Shown here: positions 22,313 to 30,620 of the stretch, in pieces
How the letters are laid out: each line of letters begins with the position of its first letter
Numbering within the stretch: the stretch's first letter is position 1
NCBI RefSeq assembly: GCF_030548465.1
Contig: NZ_JAUOSF010000005.1
Span: forward strand, 186,001-250,000
DNA: 64,000 bases
DNA from: Tamlana sp. 2_MG-2023
Lineage (GTDB): Bacteria; Bacteroidota; Bacteroidia; Flavobacteriales; Flavobacteriaceae
Direction: 5' to 3'
Notes under the pieces: generated by a model
The model's input: the letters and a program-made list of their open reading frames with translations, nothing else
What the model was told of the DNA's origin: nothing
Database searches by the model: none
Position numbers and translations under genes: made by a program

Positions 22313-23464
22313 TTATACAGTGCTTTTTAAACTGATTTGAAAGGTAGTTCCTTTTCCAATCTCAGATTGTAAAACTTTAATTTTTCCGTCATGGAAATCT
22401 TCAATAATACGTTTTGTTAATGATAATCCCAAGCCCCAACCACGTTTTTTTGTGGTATATCCAGGTTCAAATATTTTCGTAAAGTTCTTTTTAGCGAGGC
22501 CTTTCCCGGTATCGGAAACGCAAACTTTAACGTTGTTTTCTAGTTGGGAGATTTCAACAATTAATTTTCCGCGGCCCTTCATGGCATCAATTGCATTTTT
22601 TACTAAATTTTCAATCGTCCAACTGTAGAGTTGTTTGTTTAAATTCACAAAAATTTCTCCATCCGGAACATGTAATTCAAATTCAATAAGATCAGACGAG
22701 CGTGCTTTTAAATATTCGTAGGACTGAATGGTTTCCTCAACAAGATTAGCTTTTTCTAAGGTAGGAAGCGACCCTATTTTGCTAAAACGTTCAGTAATGG
22801 TTTGCAAACGGTCAATATCCTTTTCCATTTCAATAATATAATCGGGATCTACGTTTTCTGTTTTTAAAATTTCAGTCCAACCAATTAAAGAAGATAAAGG
22901 CGTGCCAATTTGATGCGCTGTTTCTTTGGCCATTCCAGACCATAATTTATTTTGTGTGGCGTTCTTATTACTTCTATAAAAGAAGAAAATTACAGCGCCA
23001 AAAAGAAAAACGATAAGTAATAAAGCTAAAGGGTAATATTTAAGTTTATTGATTAAAGGCGAGTTACCGTAATAAATCGTGCTATTTAATTTATTATCGA
23101 AAATAACTTCAATAGGTTTGTTCTCACTTTTAAAAGTCGCAATTAAGTTGTTAACATAGTTTTGATCAGAAAATCGTGTGTCATCAATATTAAGATAACT
23201 GCCTATACTACCGTCTTTGTTAATTTCTAAAACAGGTGTCGTAGTGTTGCTGTTCAATACTTTAAGGGTCAGGTCGAGATTGGTGTTGTCGTCTGAATTA
23301 ATTAAATCGGTTTGGGCAAACGACCAAATTTCCATTTTGATGCGTTCTTCCTCTTTAAAGTGTTGAAAGAACTCATAAGTTTTCCATAAAATGAGAGAGA
23401 CAATAGCAAACGATGCGATAATAATGCCCCAACGAAAAGTATTGCTATATTTTGCAAATATCAT
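22313..23464 (-). CDS. Sensor histidine kinase (orphan)
   Basis: About 383 residues. Two membrane segments (GIIIASFAIVSLILW and LALLLIVFLFGAVIFFF) flank a roughly 115-residue periplasmic sensor region. The HisKA box is AHQIGTPLSSLIGW with His184, the HQIGTPL form rather than HELRTPL. ATPase boxes NLVKNAIDAM, VSDTGKGL and GWGLGLSLTKRI follow. I start at the ATG at 23464; the frame can be extended 11 codons to a TTG, but the ATG gives a normal start just before the first membrane helix. No response regulator is adjacent; the only coupled gene is the zinc-ribbon protein. Confidence 0.9.
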   Translation of the reverse strand: MIFAKYSNTFRWGIIIASFAIVSLILWKTYEFFQHFKEEERIKMEIWSFAQTDLINSDDNTNLDLTLKVLNSNTTTPVLEINKDGSIGSYLNIDDTRFSDQNYVNNLIATFKSENKPIEVIFDNKLNSTIYYGNSPLINKLKYYPLALLLIVFLFGAVIFFFYRSNKNATQNKLWSGMAKETAHQIGTPLSSLIGWTEILKTENVDPDYIIEMEKDIDRLQTITERFSKIGSLPTLEKANLVEETIQSYEYLKARSSDLIEFELHVPDGEIFVNLNKQLYSWTIENLVKNAIDAMKGRGKLIVEISQLENNVKVCVSDTGKGLAKKNFTKIFEPGYTTKKRGWGLGLSLTKRIIEDFHDGKIKVLQSEIGKGTTFQISLKSTV

Positions 23465-23859
23465 TGATATCAAAATTTGATTGGTAATATAATGCAAATA
23501 TGTTAATATTATTGCGCGGACGTTGTGTAAAATAAATTTTCATTGTTGTGCACTTATTTAGGTTTTAACTGAACCAGTTTTAAATTCATTTTATGAAAGC
23601 TTTTGTTATTGTTGAAAACTAGATTAAGTTTTCATGTTTTTTTTAGTTAGTTTTGTGAAAATATTTTGGGGAAATTATTCTACAAAGGCCAAAAAAGGTT
23701 GTTGGTCAATAAATTACAGGTTTTTTTCGTTTAAAACGGATACGTTAATGCCATAGGCGTTTTGCAATTCATATTGAGATTAGTTTTTACAGTATGTGAG
23801 TAACCCCATATTTATTATAGTTTAAGTTAAGAAGTAAAATCAAACATAAATACGAGTAA
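23465..23859. other. Gene-free AT-rich intergenic region
   Basis: About 395 bp between the divergent histidine kinase and DUF3127 genes. I see no coding frame, tRNA, strong hairpin or member of the repeat families found elsewhere. It presumably contains promoters for both genes, but no convincing TAnnTTTG box stands out. Confidence 0.5.
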
Positions 23860-24237
23860 ATGGAAGTTCAAGGAAGAATTAAAATGGTTGGAGAAACACA
23901 ATCATTCGGAAGTAACGGATTTAGAAAAAGAGAGATTGTAGTGACTACAGATGAGCAATACCCACAGCACATCATGGTGGAATTTGTTCAAGATAAAACC
24001 GATTTATTAAACAGCTACCAAGTTGGACAACAAGTAAAAATTAGTATTAATTTACGAGGAAGAGAATGGGTTAACCCTCAAGGTGAAACTAAGTATTTCA
24101 ACTCTATCCAAGGATGGCGTATCGAAGCTCTACAAGCTGATGCTTCAGGTGGAAACATGCCTCCAGTACCACCAGCAGATGCTTTTGAGCCAGCAGGTGA
24201 TTTAAAAGAAGAAGACGCAGACGATTTACCTTTCTAA
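23860..24237 (+). CDS. DUF3127 protein with SSB-like acidic tail
   Basis: A 125-residue protein of the Bacteroidota DUF3127 family, predicted to adopt an OB-like fold (MEVQGRIKMVGETQSFG, YQVGQQVKISINLRGREWV, FNSIQGWRIE over residues 1-90). A proline-rich linker leads to the C-terminus DADDLPF, very like the acidic tip with which single-strand DNA-binding proteins recruit partners. DNA binding is inference from fold and tail. ATG start; single gene followed by a terminator. Confidence 0.82.
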   Translation: MEVQGRIKMVGETQSFGSNGFRKREIVVTTDEQYPQHIMVEFVQDKTDLLNSYQVGQQVKISINLRGREWVNPQGETKYFNSIQGWRIEALQADASGGNMPPVPPADAFEPAGDLKEEDADDLPF

Positions 24238-24250
24238 ATTAAAGGTGTTT

Positions 24251-24264
24251 CGCTTTCGCGGAAA
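24251..24264 (+). repeat. Over-represented GC-rich 14-mer, copy 1
   Basis: CGCTTTCGCGGAAA, a match to the motif CGCTTYCGCGGAAA, directly after the DUF3127 stop codon. Other copies: 32581 (minus, one mismatch), 47501 (plus) and 50744 (minus). Confidence 0.6.
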
Positions 24265-24271
24265 TAAATAC

Positions 24272-24305
24272 AAAACCTCAATGTTGAAAAACGTTGGGGT
24301 TTTTT
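24272..24305 (+). terminator. Terminator after the DUF3127 gene
   Basis: AACCTCAA pairs with TTGGGGTT around a 12-nt loop and is followed by a T-run. Confidence 0.7.
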
Positions 24306-24394
24306 GTTCCGTCCTATAAAAAAAGCGACATAACTTTACCTTATCCAAGTCAAAAGATCATCTCAAATACCTCCATTCACCCATAAATGGTTGT

Positions 24395-24428
24395 ATCTTT
24401 GATAGTATCAAATGATACTATCAAAGAT
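24395..24428. promoter_or_regulatory. 34-bp palindromic operator over the fic promoter and start
   Basis: ATCTTTGATAGTATCA, spacer AA, TGATACTATCAAAGAT: perfect 16-bp inverted arms. The left arm contains the -7 box TATCTTTG (24394-24401), and the right arm contains the ATG at 24412-24414 and reaches the ATG at 24427. A dimeric regulator bound here would block transcription initiation of the fic gene. Confidence 0.8.
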
Positions 24429-25383
24429 GAAACCGCCTTACGAAATTACACCTCAAATATTAAAACTGATCACTTCAATTTCAGAAAAAATTGGAGCCGT
24501 TAATGCGAGCTTTCTAAATCGACCATCACCTAAACTAAGAAAACAGAACCGGATTAAAACCATTCATTCTTCTTTGAAAATTGAAGGAAATACATTAACA
24601 GAAGCTCAAATTACTGCACTTTTAGAGCACAAAAGAGTTATTGGCCCCAAAAAAGATGTTGAAGAAGTTTTAAATGCCATTGCCGTTTATGAGCATTTAG
24701 AAGGGTGTAATCCTAAAAATGAAAGTTCGTTTCTCAAAGCGCATTTAAAAATGATGAACGGCTTAATTCATGACGCAGGAAAGTATAGAAAACAAGGTGT
24801 TGGTATTGTAAAAGGTTCGAAAGTAGAGCATATGGCACCACCATTTGAAAATGTGCCGTATCTAATGAAAGACCTATTTGATTATTTAAAACATGAAGAT
24901 GAAATAATACTTATAAAAAGTTGTGTTTTTCATTACGAAATGGAATTTATTCATCCGTTTTTAGATGGTAATGGCAGAATGGGAAGATTGTGGCAGACTT
25001 TAATATTAATGGAGCAATATCCTGTTTTTGAATTTCTGCCATTCGAGACGCTGATTAGTAATGATCAACAGAAATACTACAAAGCGCTATCTGATAGTGA
25101 TAAGTCTGGGCAATCCACAACGTTCATTGAATACATGCTTGAAGTTATTGATATGGCAATTAGTGATCTTTTAAATTTTAATAATAGAACTTTAGACCAA
25201 GAAGGCCGACTAGAATATTTTTTAGCACTAAGCAAAACAAATTTCACTAGAAAAGATTATATGGCTATTTTTAAAGATATTTCTACTGCAACCGCTAGTA
25301 GAGACTTGAAACGTGGATTAGAACTTCAGCTTTTCGAGAAAATTGGAGAAAAGAATAAAACCATGTATAGGTTATTAGCTTAG
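24427..25383 (+). CDS. Fic family protein with C-terminal winged helix
   Basis: A 318-residue Fic protein, expected to transfer AMP (or another nucleotide part) from ATP to a protein hydroxyl. The complete active-site loop HPFLDGNGRMGR is at about residues 176-187. An N-terminal inhibitory helix motif SLKIEG (S-x-x-x-E-G) at 49-54 marks a self-inhibited class II Fic. The C-terminal part (FTRKDYMAIFKDISTATASRD...) resembles a winged helix. I use the ATG at 24427; an in-frame ATG at 24412 lies inside the operator and would sit only a few bases from the predicted transcription start. The DNA-binding-like tail and the palindrome suggest autoregulation. Confidence 0.9.
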   Translation: MKPPYEITPQILKLITSISEKIGAVNASFLNRPSPKLRKQNRIKTIHSSLKIEGNTLTEAQITALLEHKRVIGPKKDVEEVLNAIAVYEHLEGCNPKNESSFLKAHLKMMNGLIHDAGKYRKQGVGIVKGSKVEHMAPPFENVPYLMKDLFDYLKHEDEIILIKSCVFHYEMEFIHPFLDGNGRMGRLWQTLILMEQYPVFEFLPFETLISNDQQKYYKALSDSDKSGQSTTFIEYMLEVIDMAISDLLNFNNRTLDQEGRLEYFLALSKTNFTRKDYMAIFKDISTATASRDLKRGLELQLFEKIGEKNKTMYRLLA

Positions 25384-25418
25384 AAGATTTTAATTTCGAT
25401 AAATTATTTTCCCACACC

Positions 25419-26045
25419 ATGTTCCACTACCTATCCGATGAATTATGGTTTCCAGATCATGAAGACGCTTTGGCTGACGGCCTACTTGCTGTTGGTGGTG
25501 ATTTATCAGTGGAACGCTTAATTTTAGCTTATAAAACCGGTGTTTTTCCTTGGTTTAGTGAAGGAGACCCTATTTTATGGTGGTCACCAGATCCACGGTT
25601 TGTGTTGTTTCCAGAAAAATTAAAGGTTTCTAAAAGCATGCGGCAAGTACTTCGTAAAGATTATTTTAAGGTTACTGAAAACAAAGCCTTTTTAGAGGTC
25701 ATGCAATCCTGTTCTAAGATAAAACGAGAAGGTCAAGAAGATACCTGGATCACACAAAGCATGATCGATGCCTATGCTCAACTTCATAAACTAGGTTATG
25801 CGAAATCGGTTGAGGTTTGGCAGGAAGGTAACCTTGTTGGCGGACTTTACGGCATCGATTTAGGTAACGGTGTTTTTTGCGGCGAAAGCATGTTTGCTAA
25901 AGTGAGTAATGCGAGTAAGGTTGGGTTTATCAGCTTTATTCAAAATCATGATTATAAGCTCATCGATTGTCAAGTGCACACCAACCACCTTGAAAGTTTA
26001 GGTGCTGAAGAAATTTCTAGAACAGATTTTTTAGGGTATTTATAA
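25419..26045 (+). CDS. aat: Leucyl/phenylalanyl-tRNA--protein transferase
   Basis: A 208-residue Aat, the N-end rule enzyme that adds Leu or Phe from aminoacyl-tRNA to proteins with N-terminal Arg or Lys. Motifs: LAVGGDLSVERLILAY, GVFPWFSEGDPILWWSPDPR, and GGLYGIDLGNGVFCGESMF. Normal length; ATG start 35 bp after the fic gene. Confidence 0.96.
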   Translation: MFHYLSDELWFPDHEDALADGLLAVGGDLSVERLILAYKTGVFPWFSEGDPILWWSPDPRFVLFPEKLKVSKSMRQVLRKDYFKVTENKAFLEVMQSCSKIKREGQEDTWITQSMIDAYAQLHKLGYAKSVEVWQEGNLVGGLYGIDLGNGVFCGESMFAKVSNASKVGFISFIQNHDYKLIDCQVHTNHLESLGAEEISRTDFLGYL

Positions 26046-26065
26046 GCTGCTTTTTATTCTTTAAA

Positions 26066-26764
26066 CTATAGCAGAAGAACGGCTGAAGTCAAGAAATATA
26101 ACCGACTGTACGCCTCTTCATTAAAAGCGTTTAATCGGTATTCAAGCCCTGCTCTGACTTTAAATGTTGTTGAAATTTTCCATGCAACAAGAGCATTTGT
26201 TCTTAAACTAGTCGTAGTTGAAGTGTTAGGACTCAAGCTCAATAAACCTTCAATACTACCGGTTAAATAGGTTTCGCCCACATCAAAAGTGTCTCCATTT
26301 AGAGGCGTACCTACTTCAAATAAATACCGTTGCCTAAATATAGTGATGTCTTCTAAAAAACGTTGTTCAATTCTAATCTTGTGACGGTAGCGTATTTGTT
26401 GGTTGTGTGTTATGTAATTGTATTTTTCTGTGAGCCTAATTTCACTACGCCCGGTATCAAAAACATCTCGATTTCTGTAATAAACGCCCAAGCTTACAAC
26501 GTTCTTATTGTTTATAATGTAATTGGAGAAATGATAAACGTCAACTTGCTGTTGGTAATATATCCAACCAGGAGGTTCGTAGAGAAAATAACGAGAACGT
26601 ACTGTGAAATCAACGCTGTATTTTTTAGTAAACGGGTGAATGAGTAATACAGAAGTTTCACCTAGAAAAGCTGAATTATTTTGAGCAGAAACCTTAAAAC
26701 ATCCAAGAATGAAAAAGATAAATAAAGTTCTTTTTATTATGATTAGCTTATTTCTCAAATCCAA
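26066..26764 (-). CDS. DUF2490 outer-membrane protein
   Basis: A 232-residue protein with a signal peptide (FIFFILGCFKVSAQ) followed by antiparallel strands rich in Tyr/Arg (YFLYEPPGWIYYQQQVDVYHF, QIRYRHKIRIEQRF), matching DUF2490, a small-barrel family of Bacteroidota. No ATG is available: the frame opens with a stop codon two codons before TTG at 26764, so start at that TTG or the one at 26758. Function unknown. Confidence 0.75.
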   Translation of the reverse strand: MDLRNKLIIIKRTLFIFFILGCFKVSAQNNSAFLGETSVLLIHPFTKKYSVDFTVRSRYFLYEPPGWIYYQQQVDVYHFSNYIINNKNVVSLGVYYRNRDVFDTGRSEIRLTEKYNYITHNQQIRYRHKIRIEQRFLEDITIFRQRYLFEVGTPLNGDTFDVGETYLTGSIEGLLSLSPNTSTTTSLRTNALVAWKISTTFKVRAGLEYRLNAFNEEAYSRLYFLTSAVLLL

Positions 26765-26909
26765 TGTTTAGGTGGTAGCTTAAATTATTGTTTTTAACAA
26801 GCGAGATTCAAAAGTAATTAGATTTAAAGATTTCGGCAAATAGAATTAAAAGGAATTACTATCTTCAATTTTTAAATTATAAAGTTAAATTGGTATTAAA
26901 CCATTTTTT

Positions 26910-27899
26910 ATGAAAATAGCACTATTCAGCTCAAAACCTTACGATCAAGAATATTTTGAAAAATATAATGTTGATTATCAATTTGATTTCACCTTTTTTG
27001 AAACGCCCTTAAATAGCCATACCGCCAATTTAACCAAGGGGTTTGATGCGATTTGTACTTTTGTGAACGATAAGTTGGATGCAAAAACTATGGAGCGTTT
27101 AGCCGAAAATAACATTAAACTCATAGCCGTACGTTGCGCCGGGTTTAATAATGTAGATTTAGATGCAGCAAAAGCTAAAAATATAAAAGTAGTTCGAGTT
27201 CCTGCCTATTCCCCTGAAGCCATCGCTGAACATGCCTTAGCCTTGATTTTAACCCTAAATCGAAAAACACATAAAGCTTATAATCGTGTACGTGAAGGCA
27301 ATTTTTCTTTAAATAAACTTATCGGATTTAATTTAAATAACAAAACCATTGGTGTTATTGGTACAGGTAAAATTGGCGCCACTTTTTGTAAAGTACTAAG
27401 TGGTTTTGGTTGTGAAATTTTAGCTTACGATGTCTATCCTTCGGAAGCGTTAATTGAGCAAGGTGTGAAATATGTTTCTTTAGATGAATTATTCAAACAA
27501 TCAGATATTATTTCGCTTCACTGTCCGTTATTGGAAAGCACCAAGCATATTATTAACAAAGACTCTTTAAAACTCATGAAAAAAGGTGTCATGATTATTA
27601 ACACGAGTAGAGGAGCTTTAGTTGATACAGCTGATGTTATAGAAGGTTTGTCGCAAAATAAAATTGGTTATTTAGGTATCGATGTTTACGAGCAAGAAGA
27701 GAACTTGTTTTATCAAGACCTCTCTGAAAGCATTATTCATGATGATTTTATCCTGCGATTAAATAGTTTTCCGAATGTATTAATTACGTCGCATCAAGCT
27801 TTTTTTACCAAAGAAGCCATGTTTGAAATCACCACAACAACTTTAGAAAATATCAAAGCTTTTAAAAACGGTGAAGAACTCGTTAATGAAGTTAATTAA
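26910..27899 (+). CDS. 2-hydroxyacid dehydrogenase (D-lactate dehydrogenase-like)
   Basis: A 329-residue NAD-dependent D-isomer 2-hydroxyacid dehydrogenase, closest in pattern to fermentative D-lactate dehydrogenase LdhA. NAD-binding GVIGTGKIGATF lies near residue 150; catalytic Arg in RCAGFNNVD, Glu in YEQEENLF and His in TSHQAFFT are visible. ATG start. The stop overlaps the convergent tag gene by 4 bp. Confidence 0.88.
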   Translation: MKIALFSSKPYDQEYFEKYNVDYQFDFTFFETPLNSHTANLTKGFDAICTFVNDKLDAKTMERLAENNIKLIAVRCAGFNNVDLDAAKAKNIKVVRVPAYSPEAIAEHALALILTLNRKTHKAYNRVREGNFSLNKLIGFNLNNKTIGVIGTGKIGATFCKVLSGFGCEILAYDVYPSEALIEQGVKYVSLDELFKQSDIISLHCPLLESTKHIINKDSLKLMKKGVMIINTSRGALVDTADVIEGLSQNKIGYLGIDVYEQEENLFYQDLSESIIHDDFILRLNSFPNVLITSHQAFFTKEAMFEITTTTLENIKAFKNGEELVNEVN

Positions 27900-28462
27900 A
27901 CGGCGTTGTACCTAAAGCAGTTTACCGTATGGTCGTTAACCATGCCTGTGGCTTGCATGTGGGCGTAAATAACCGTAGAACCTACAAATTTAAAACCGCG
28001 TTTTTTTAAATCTTTGCTAATCGCATCACTTAAAGGCGTGTTTGCAGGGACTTCGCTCATATTCTTAAATTTGTTTTTAATAGGTTTTCCATCAATAAAA
28101 CCCCAAATGTATTTGCTAAAACTACCATATTCACTTTGAATTTTAATAAAAGCTTGTGCATTCGTTATCGTAGCTTTTATTTTGAGTTTGTTGCGAACAA
28201 TCCCTGAATCTAAAAGAAGGCCGTCGATTTTATCTTGATCGTAATTGGCTATTTTTTTATAGTCAAAAGCATCAAAAGCTTTTCTGAAATTTTCACGCTT
28301 CCGCAGAATGGTAATCCAGCTTAAACCGGCTTGAAAAGTTTCTAAAATCAAGAATTCAAAAAGACTGGCATCATCATAAATAGGGACTCCCCATTCCTGA
28401 TCGTGGTACGCTTCATATAGGGCGTCACCTTGACACCAAGGGCATCTTTCTTTAGTATTCAT
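27896..28462 (-). CDS. tag: DNA-3-methyladenine glycosylase I
   Basis: A 188-residue Tag enzyme that excises 3-methyladenine from alkylated DNA. Family motifs: RCPWCQGDALYEAYHDQEWG at the start, FLILETFQAGLSWITILRKR, and the late HMQATGMVNDH...C cluster. The N-terminal Cys with the late His, His and Cys fit the zinc-snap site. ATG start. Confidence 0.95.
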   Translation of the reverse strand: MNTKERCPWCQGDALYEAYHDQEWGVPIYDDASLFEFLILETFQAGLSWITILRKRENFRKAFDAFDYKKIANYDQDKIDGLLLDSGIVRNKLKIKATITNAQAFIKIQSEYGSFSKYIWGFIDGKPIKNKFKNMSEVPANTPLSDAISKDLKKRGFKFVGSTVIYAHMQATGMVNDHTVNCFRYNAV

Positions 28463-28571
28463 TTGATTCTGTAGGTTTTAAATTTGAATTATGACAAATG
28501 TCAGCTTAATTATCTTGTCAAGATACTAATTTTGCTGCGTTAAGTTATTTTACATTTTAAAAATAAGGCGT

Positions 28572-29195
28572 ATGAAATCCATTATTAAAGAAAGTTTTGA
28601 ACGTAGCATGTCCTATGAGGCCTATCGAACTTTGGTGAAACAACTAGTTGATGACCACTCAAGTACCGGGATTAATAAATCGGAAGAATTCATACATTTT
28701 ACTAAGCTAAATGAAAGGCGTATGAAGCGCTGGGATAAAACCATAACACTTTCTCAAGAAGCACAGCAACGTATTTTAGGATTCCAGAAAAAAGTAACCT
28801 GGTTAGTGATTACGGAAAGTTGGTGTGGTGATGCTGCCCATGTATTACCTGCACTTTATAAGGTAGCTTCGTTTAGTGATAACATCGATTTCAAAGTGGT
28901 TATTCGTGATGAAAATCCGCAACTGATGGAGCAATTCTTAACAAAGGGTAGTGCGTCTATTCCTAAAGTTATAATTATTGACGATGAAACTGGTGATGTG
29001 CTTAAAACTTATGGTCCTAGACCCACTGAAGCGGCAAACTACGTAAAAAGATTTGTGGCTAAAAACGGAAAATTAACGCCAGCTTTTAAAGCCGATTTAC
29101 AACATTGGTATAATGATAATAAAGGCCAGAATGTAATTGAAGATATTACAATGTTACTCGCTAAATTACAAGTTACCGCTTGCCAACAAACATGA
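28572..29195 (+). CDS. Thioredoxin-family protein with a single active-site Cys
   Basis: A 207-residue cytosolic protein with a thioredoxin fold: TESWCGDAAHVLPAL at about residues 77-91 stands where CxxC is expected, and the cis-proline region is SASIPKVIIID. Only one cysteine is kept (WCGDA), so it is not a standard dithiol reductase. This variant is common in Flavobacteria; partner unknown. ATG start. Its 3' end overlaps the convergent TonB-like gene by 23 bp. Confidence 0.82.
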   Translation: MKSIIKESFERSMSYEAYRTLVKQLVDDHSSTGINKSEEFIHFTKLNERRMKRWDKTITLSQEAQQRILGFQKKVTWLVITESWCGDAAHVLPALYKVASFSDNIDFKVVIRDENPQLMEQFLTKGSASIPKVIIIDDETGDVLKTYGPRPTEAANYVKRFVAKNGKLTPAFKADLQHWYNDNKGQNVIEDITMLLAKLQVTACQQT

Positions 29196-29886
29196 ATGTA
29201 ATAGTTCCTAGCTGACTTTTCTGATTAGGATCTCTGCTAAAACGAGATCGATTGGCGTATTCTATAGCGCGTTCAATCAAGCATTCATTTTCGGATGTTG
29301 AGGCTGTGTTGACATAAGAATCCACAACGTCACCATCGGCATTTACCGTAACATTTACAATTATTTTTCCGTCAACTTCACAAAGATAAATTGGAATGGG
29401 AATGTAGACTTTGGTTCTATTTGGTAGCGCATAGCTAATGCTACTTCTCGAATTGTTTTGAGCACGTTGTTTTTTGAGTACCTCATTAACCTTACTAAAT
29501 TTAGATAACTCTTCTTGGTTTAATGAAGCGTCTGGAGACTTTTTGAAATCGTTTTTTTCTGAAGGTTCAGCTTCGCCTTTCTCATTAGATTTCGGTGTGT
29601 AATCTTCTGGTGGAGCAATAGGTTTGAAGGCTTGAGCAAAATGTTTTGCTTTTTGTGTTTCGTTAAAAGCATTATTGGTCTCCGCTTTAGCGCTACTTTG
29701 GTTTTCTAAAGCTTCAAGTATTTTGACCTCCTCTGGTGTAGGTTCTTTTTCAGGTTCTAATTCGTAATAGCTCTCAGAAGCGAATTCCTTTTGCTTATTT
29801 AAACTCAAATTAAAAACCATAAGAACAACTGTTCCAGAAATTAGAAGGGTAATCAGTAGGGCTCTATGTTGATTTGTTAGGTTCAA
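29173..29886 (-). CDS. TonB-like protein with C-terminal TonB domain
   Basis: A 237-residue protein with one N-terminal membrane segment (ALLITLLISGTVVLMVF), a long Glu/Lys/Asn-rich linker of about 110 residues and a C-terminal TonB-type fold (GKIIVNVTVNADGDVVDSYV, then a RFSRDP...GTITFMFV end). The linker lacks Pro-Lys/Pro-Glu repeats. TTG at 29886 is the only conventional start; no ATG lies between it and the upstream TAG. No ExbB/ExbD genes are nearby, so coupling to the receptors here is only possible. Confidence 0.7.
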   Translation of the reverse strand: MNLTNQHRALLITLLISGTVVLMVFNLSLNKQKEFASESYYELEPEKEPTPEEVKILEALENQSSAKAETNNAFNETQKAKHFAQAFKPIAPPEDYTPKSNEKGEAEPSEKNDFKKSPDASLNQEELSKFSKVNEVLKKQRAQNNSRSSISYALPNRTKVYIPIPIYLCEVDGKIIVNVTVNADGDVVDSYVNTASTSENECLIERAIEYANRSRFSRDPNQKSQLGTITFMFVGKR

Positions 29887-29924
29887 ATCTATGATTTTAA
29901 TGGATTTAATATACGTAATTAAAC

Positions 29925-30620
29925 TTAACTAGTTTTTAGGGCTTCAATAAAGGCTTCAATACTTGTGGCATCTTCAACATTAAAATCACCAATTTTAGTA
30001 CGTCTTAGCTCAGAAAGGTGTCCGCCAGATTGTAAAGCTTTACCAAAGTCGTTTGCTAAAGAACGAATATAAGTGCCTTTACTGCAAACCACTCTAAAGT
30101 TTACGTTTAAACCATCAATATTAGTGATTTCAAATGCTGAAATAGAAACCGTTCTTGGTTTAATTTCCACGTCTTCACCAGCTCTAGCAAATTCATACAG
30201 GCGTTTTCCGTCTTTTTTCAATGCTGAAAAAACAGGTGGGTACTGCTGAATGTCGCCAATAAATTGGTTGGTTGTTTCTTTAATCAGAGCTTCAGAAATG
30301 TGTTCGGTAGGGAAAGTTTCGTTAATTTCAGTTTCTAAATCGAAGGAAGGTGTCGTACTTCCTAAAACTATAGTCCCTGTGTATTCTTTAATCTGACCTT
30401 GAAAAGTATCTATTTGCTTAGTCATTTTCCCCGTACAAAGCACTAATAATCCTGAGGCTAACGGATCTAATGTGCCTGCGTGACCAACCTTTATCTTTTT
30501 AATTTTGAAAGCTTGCCTAATTTCCCAACGCAGTTTGTTAACCACTTGAAAAGAGGTCCAATGCAAAGGTTTATCAATTAATAAAACTTCTCCAGAAAGA
30601 TAGTCGTCAAGCGTTTTCAT
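29925..30620 (-). CDS. truB: tRNA pseudouridine(55) synthase TruB
   Basis: A 231-residue TruB, which makes pseudouridine 55 in the T-loop of tRNAs. The catalytic Asp is in HAGTLDPLASGLLVL; later motifs are YPPVFSALKKDGKRLYE and CSKGTYIRSLANDFG. I start at the ATG at 30620 (MKTLDDYL), whose first base overlaps the last base of the uppP stop codon, implying coupled translation; the frame extends upstream only through uppP coding sequence. Confidence 0.95.
   Translation of the reverse strand: MKTLDDYLSGEVLLIDKPLHWTSFQVVNKLRWEIRQAFKIKKIKVGHAGTLDPLASGLLVLCTGKMTKQIDTFQGQIKEYTGTIVLGSTTPSFDLETEINETFPTEHISEALIKETTNQFIGDIQQYPPVFSALKKDGKRLYEFARAGEDVEIKPRTVSISAFEITNIDGLNVNFRVVCSKGTYIRSLANDFGKALQSGGHLSELRRTKIGDFNVEDATSIEAFIEALKTS

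Noticed and set aside
26883-26897. A full second MITE-like element before the 2-hydroxyacid dehydrogenase gene.
   Set aside because: Only a 15-bp string matching one end is present, with no inverted partner nearby, so at most a remnant or a chance match.
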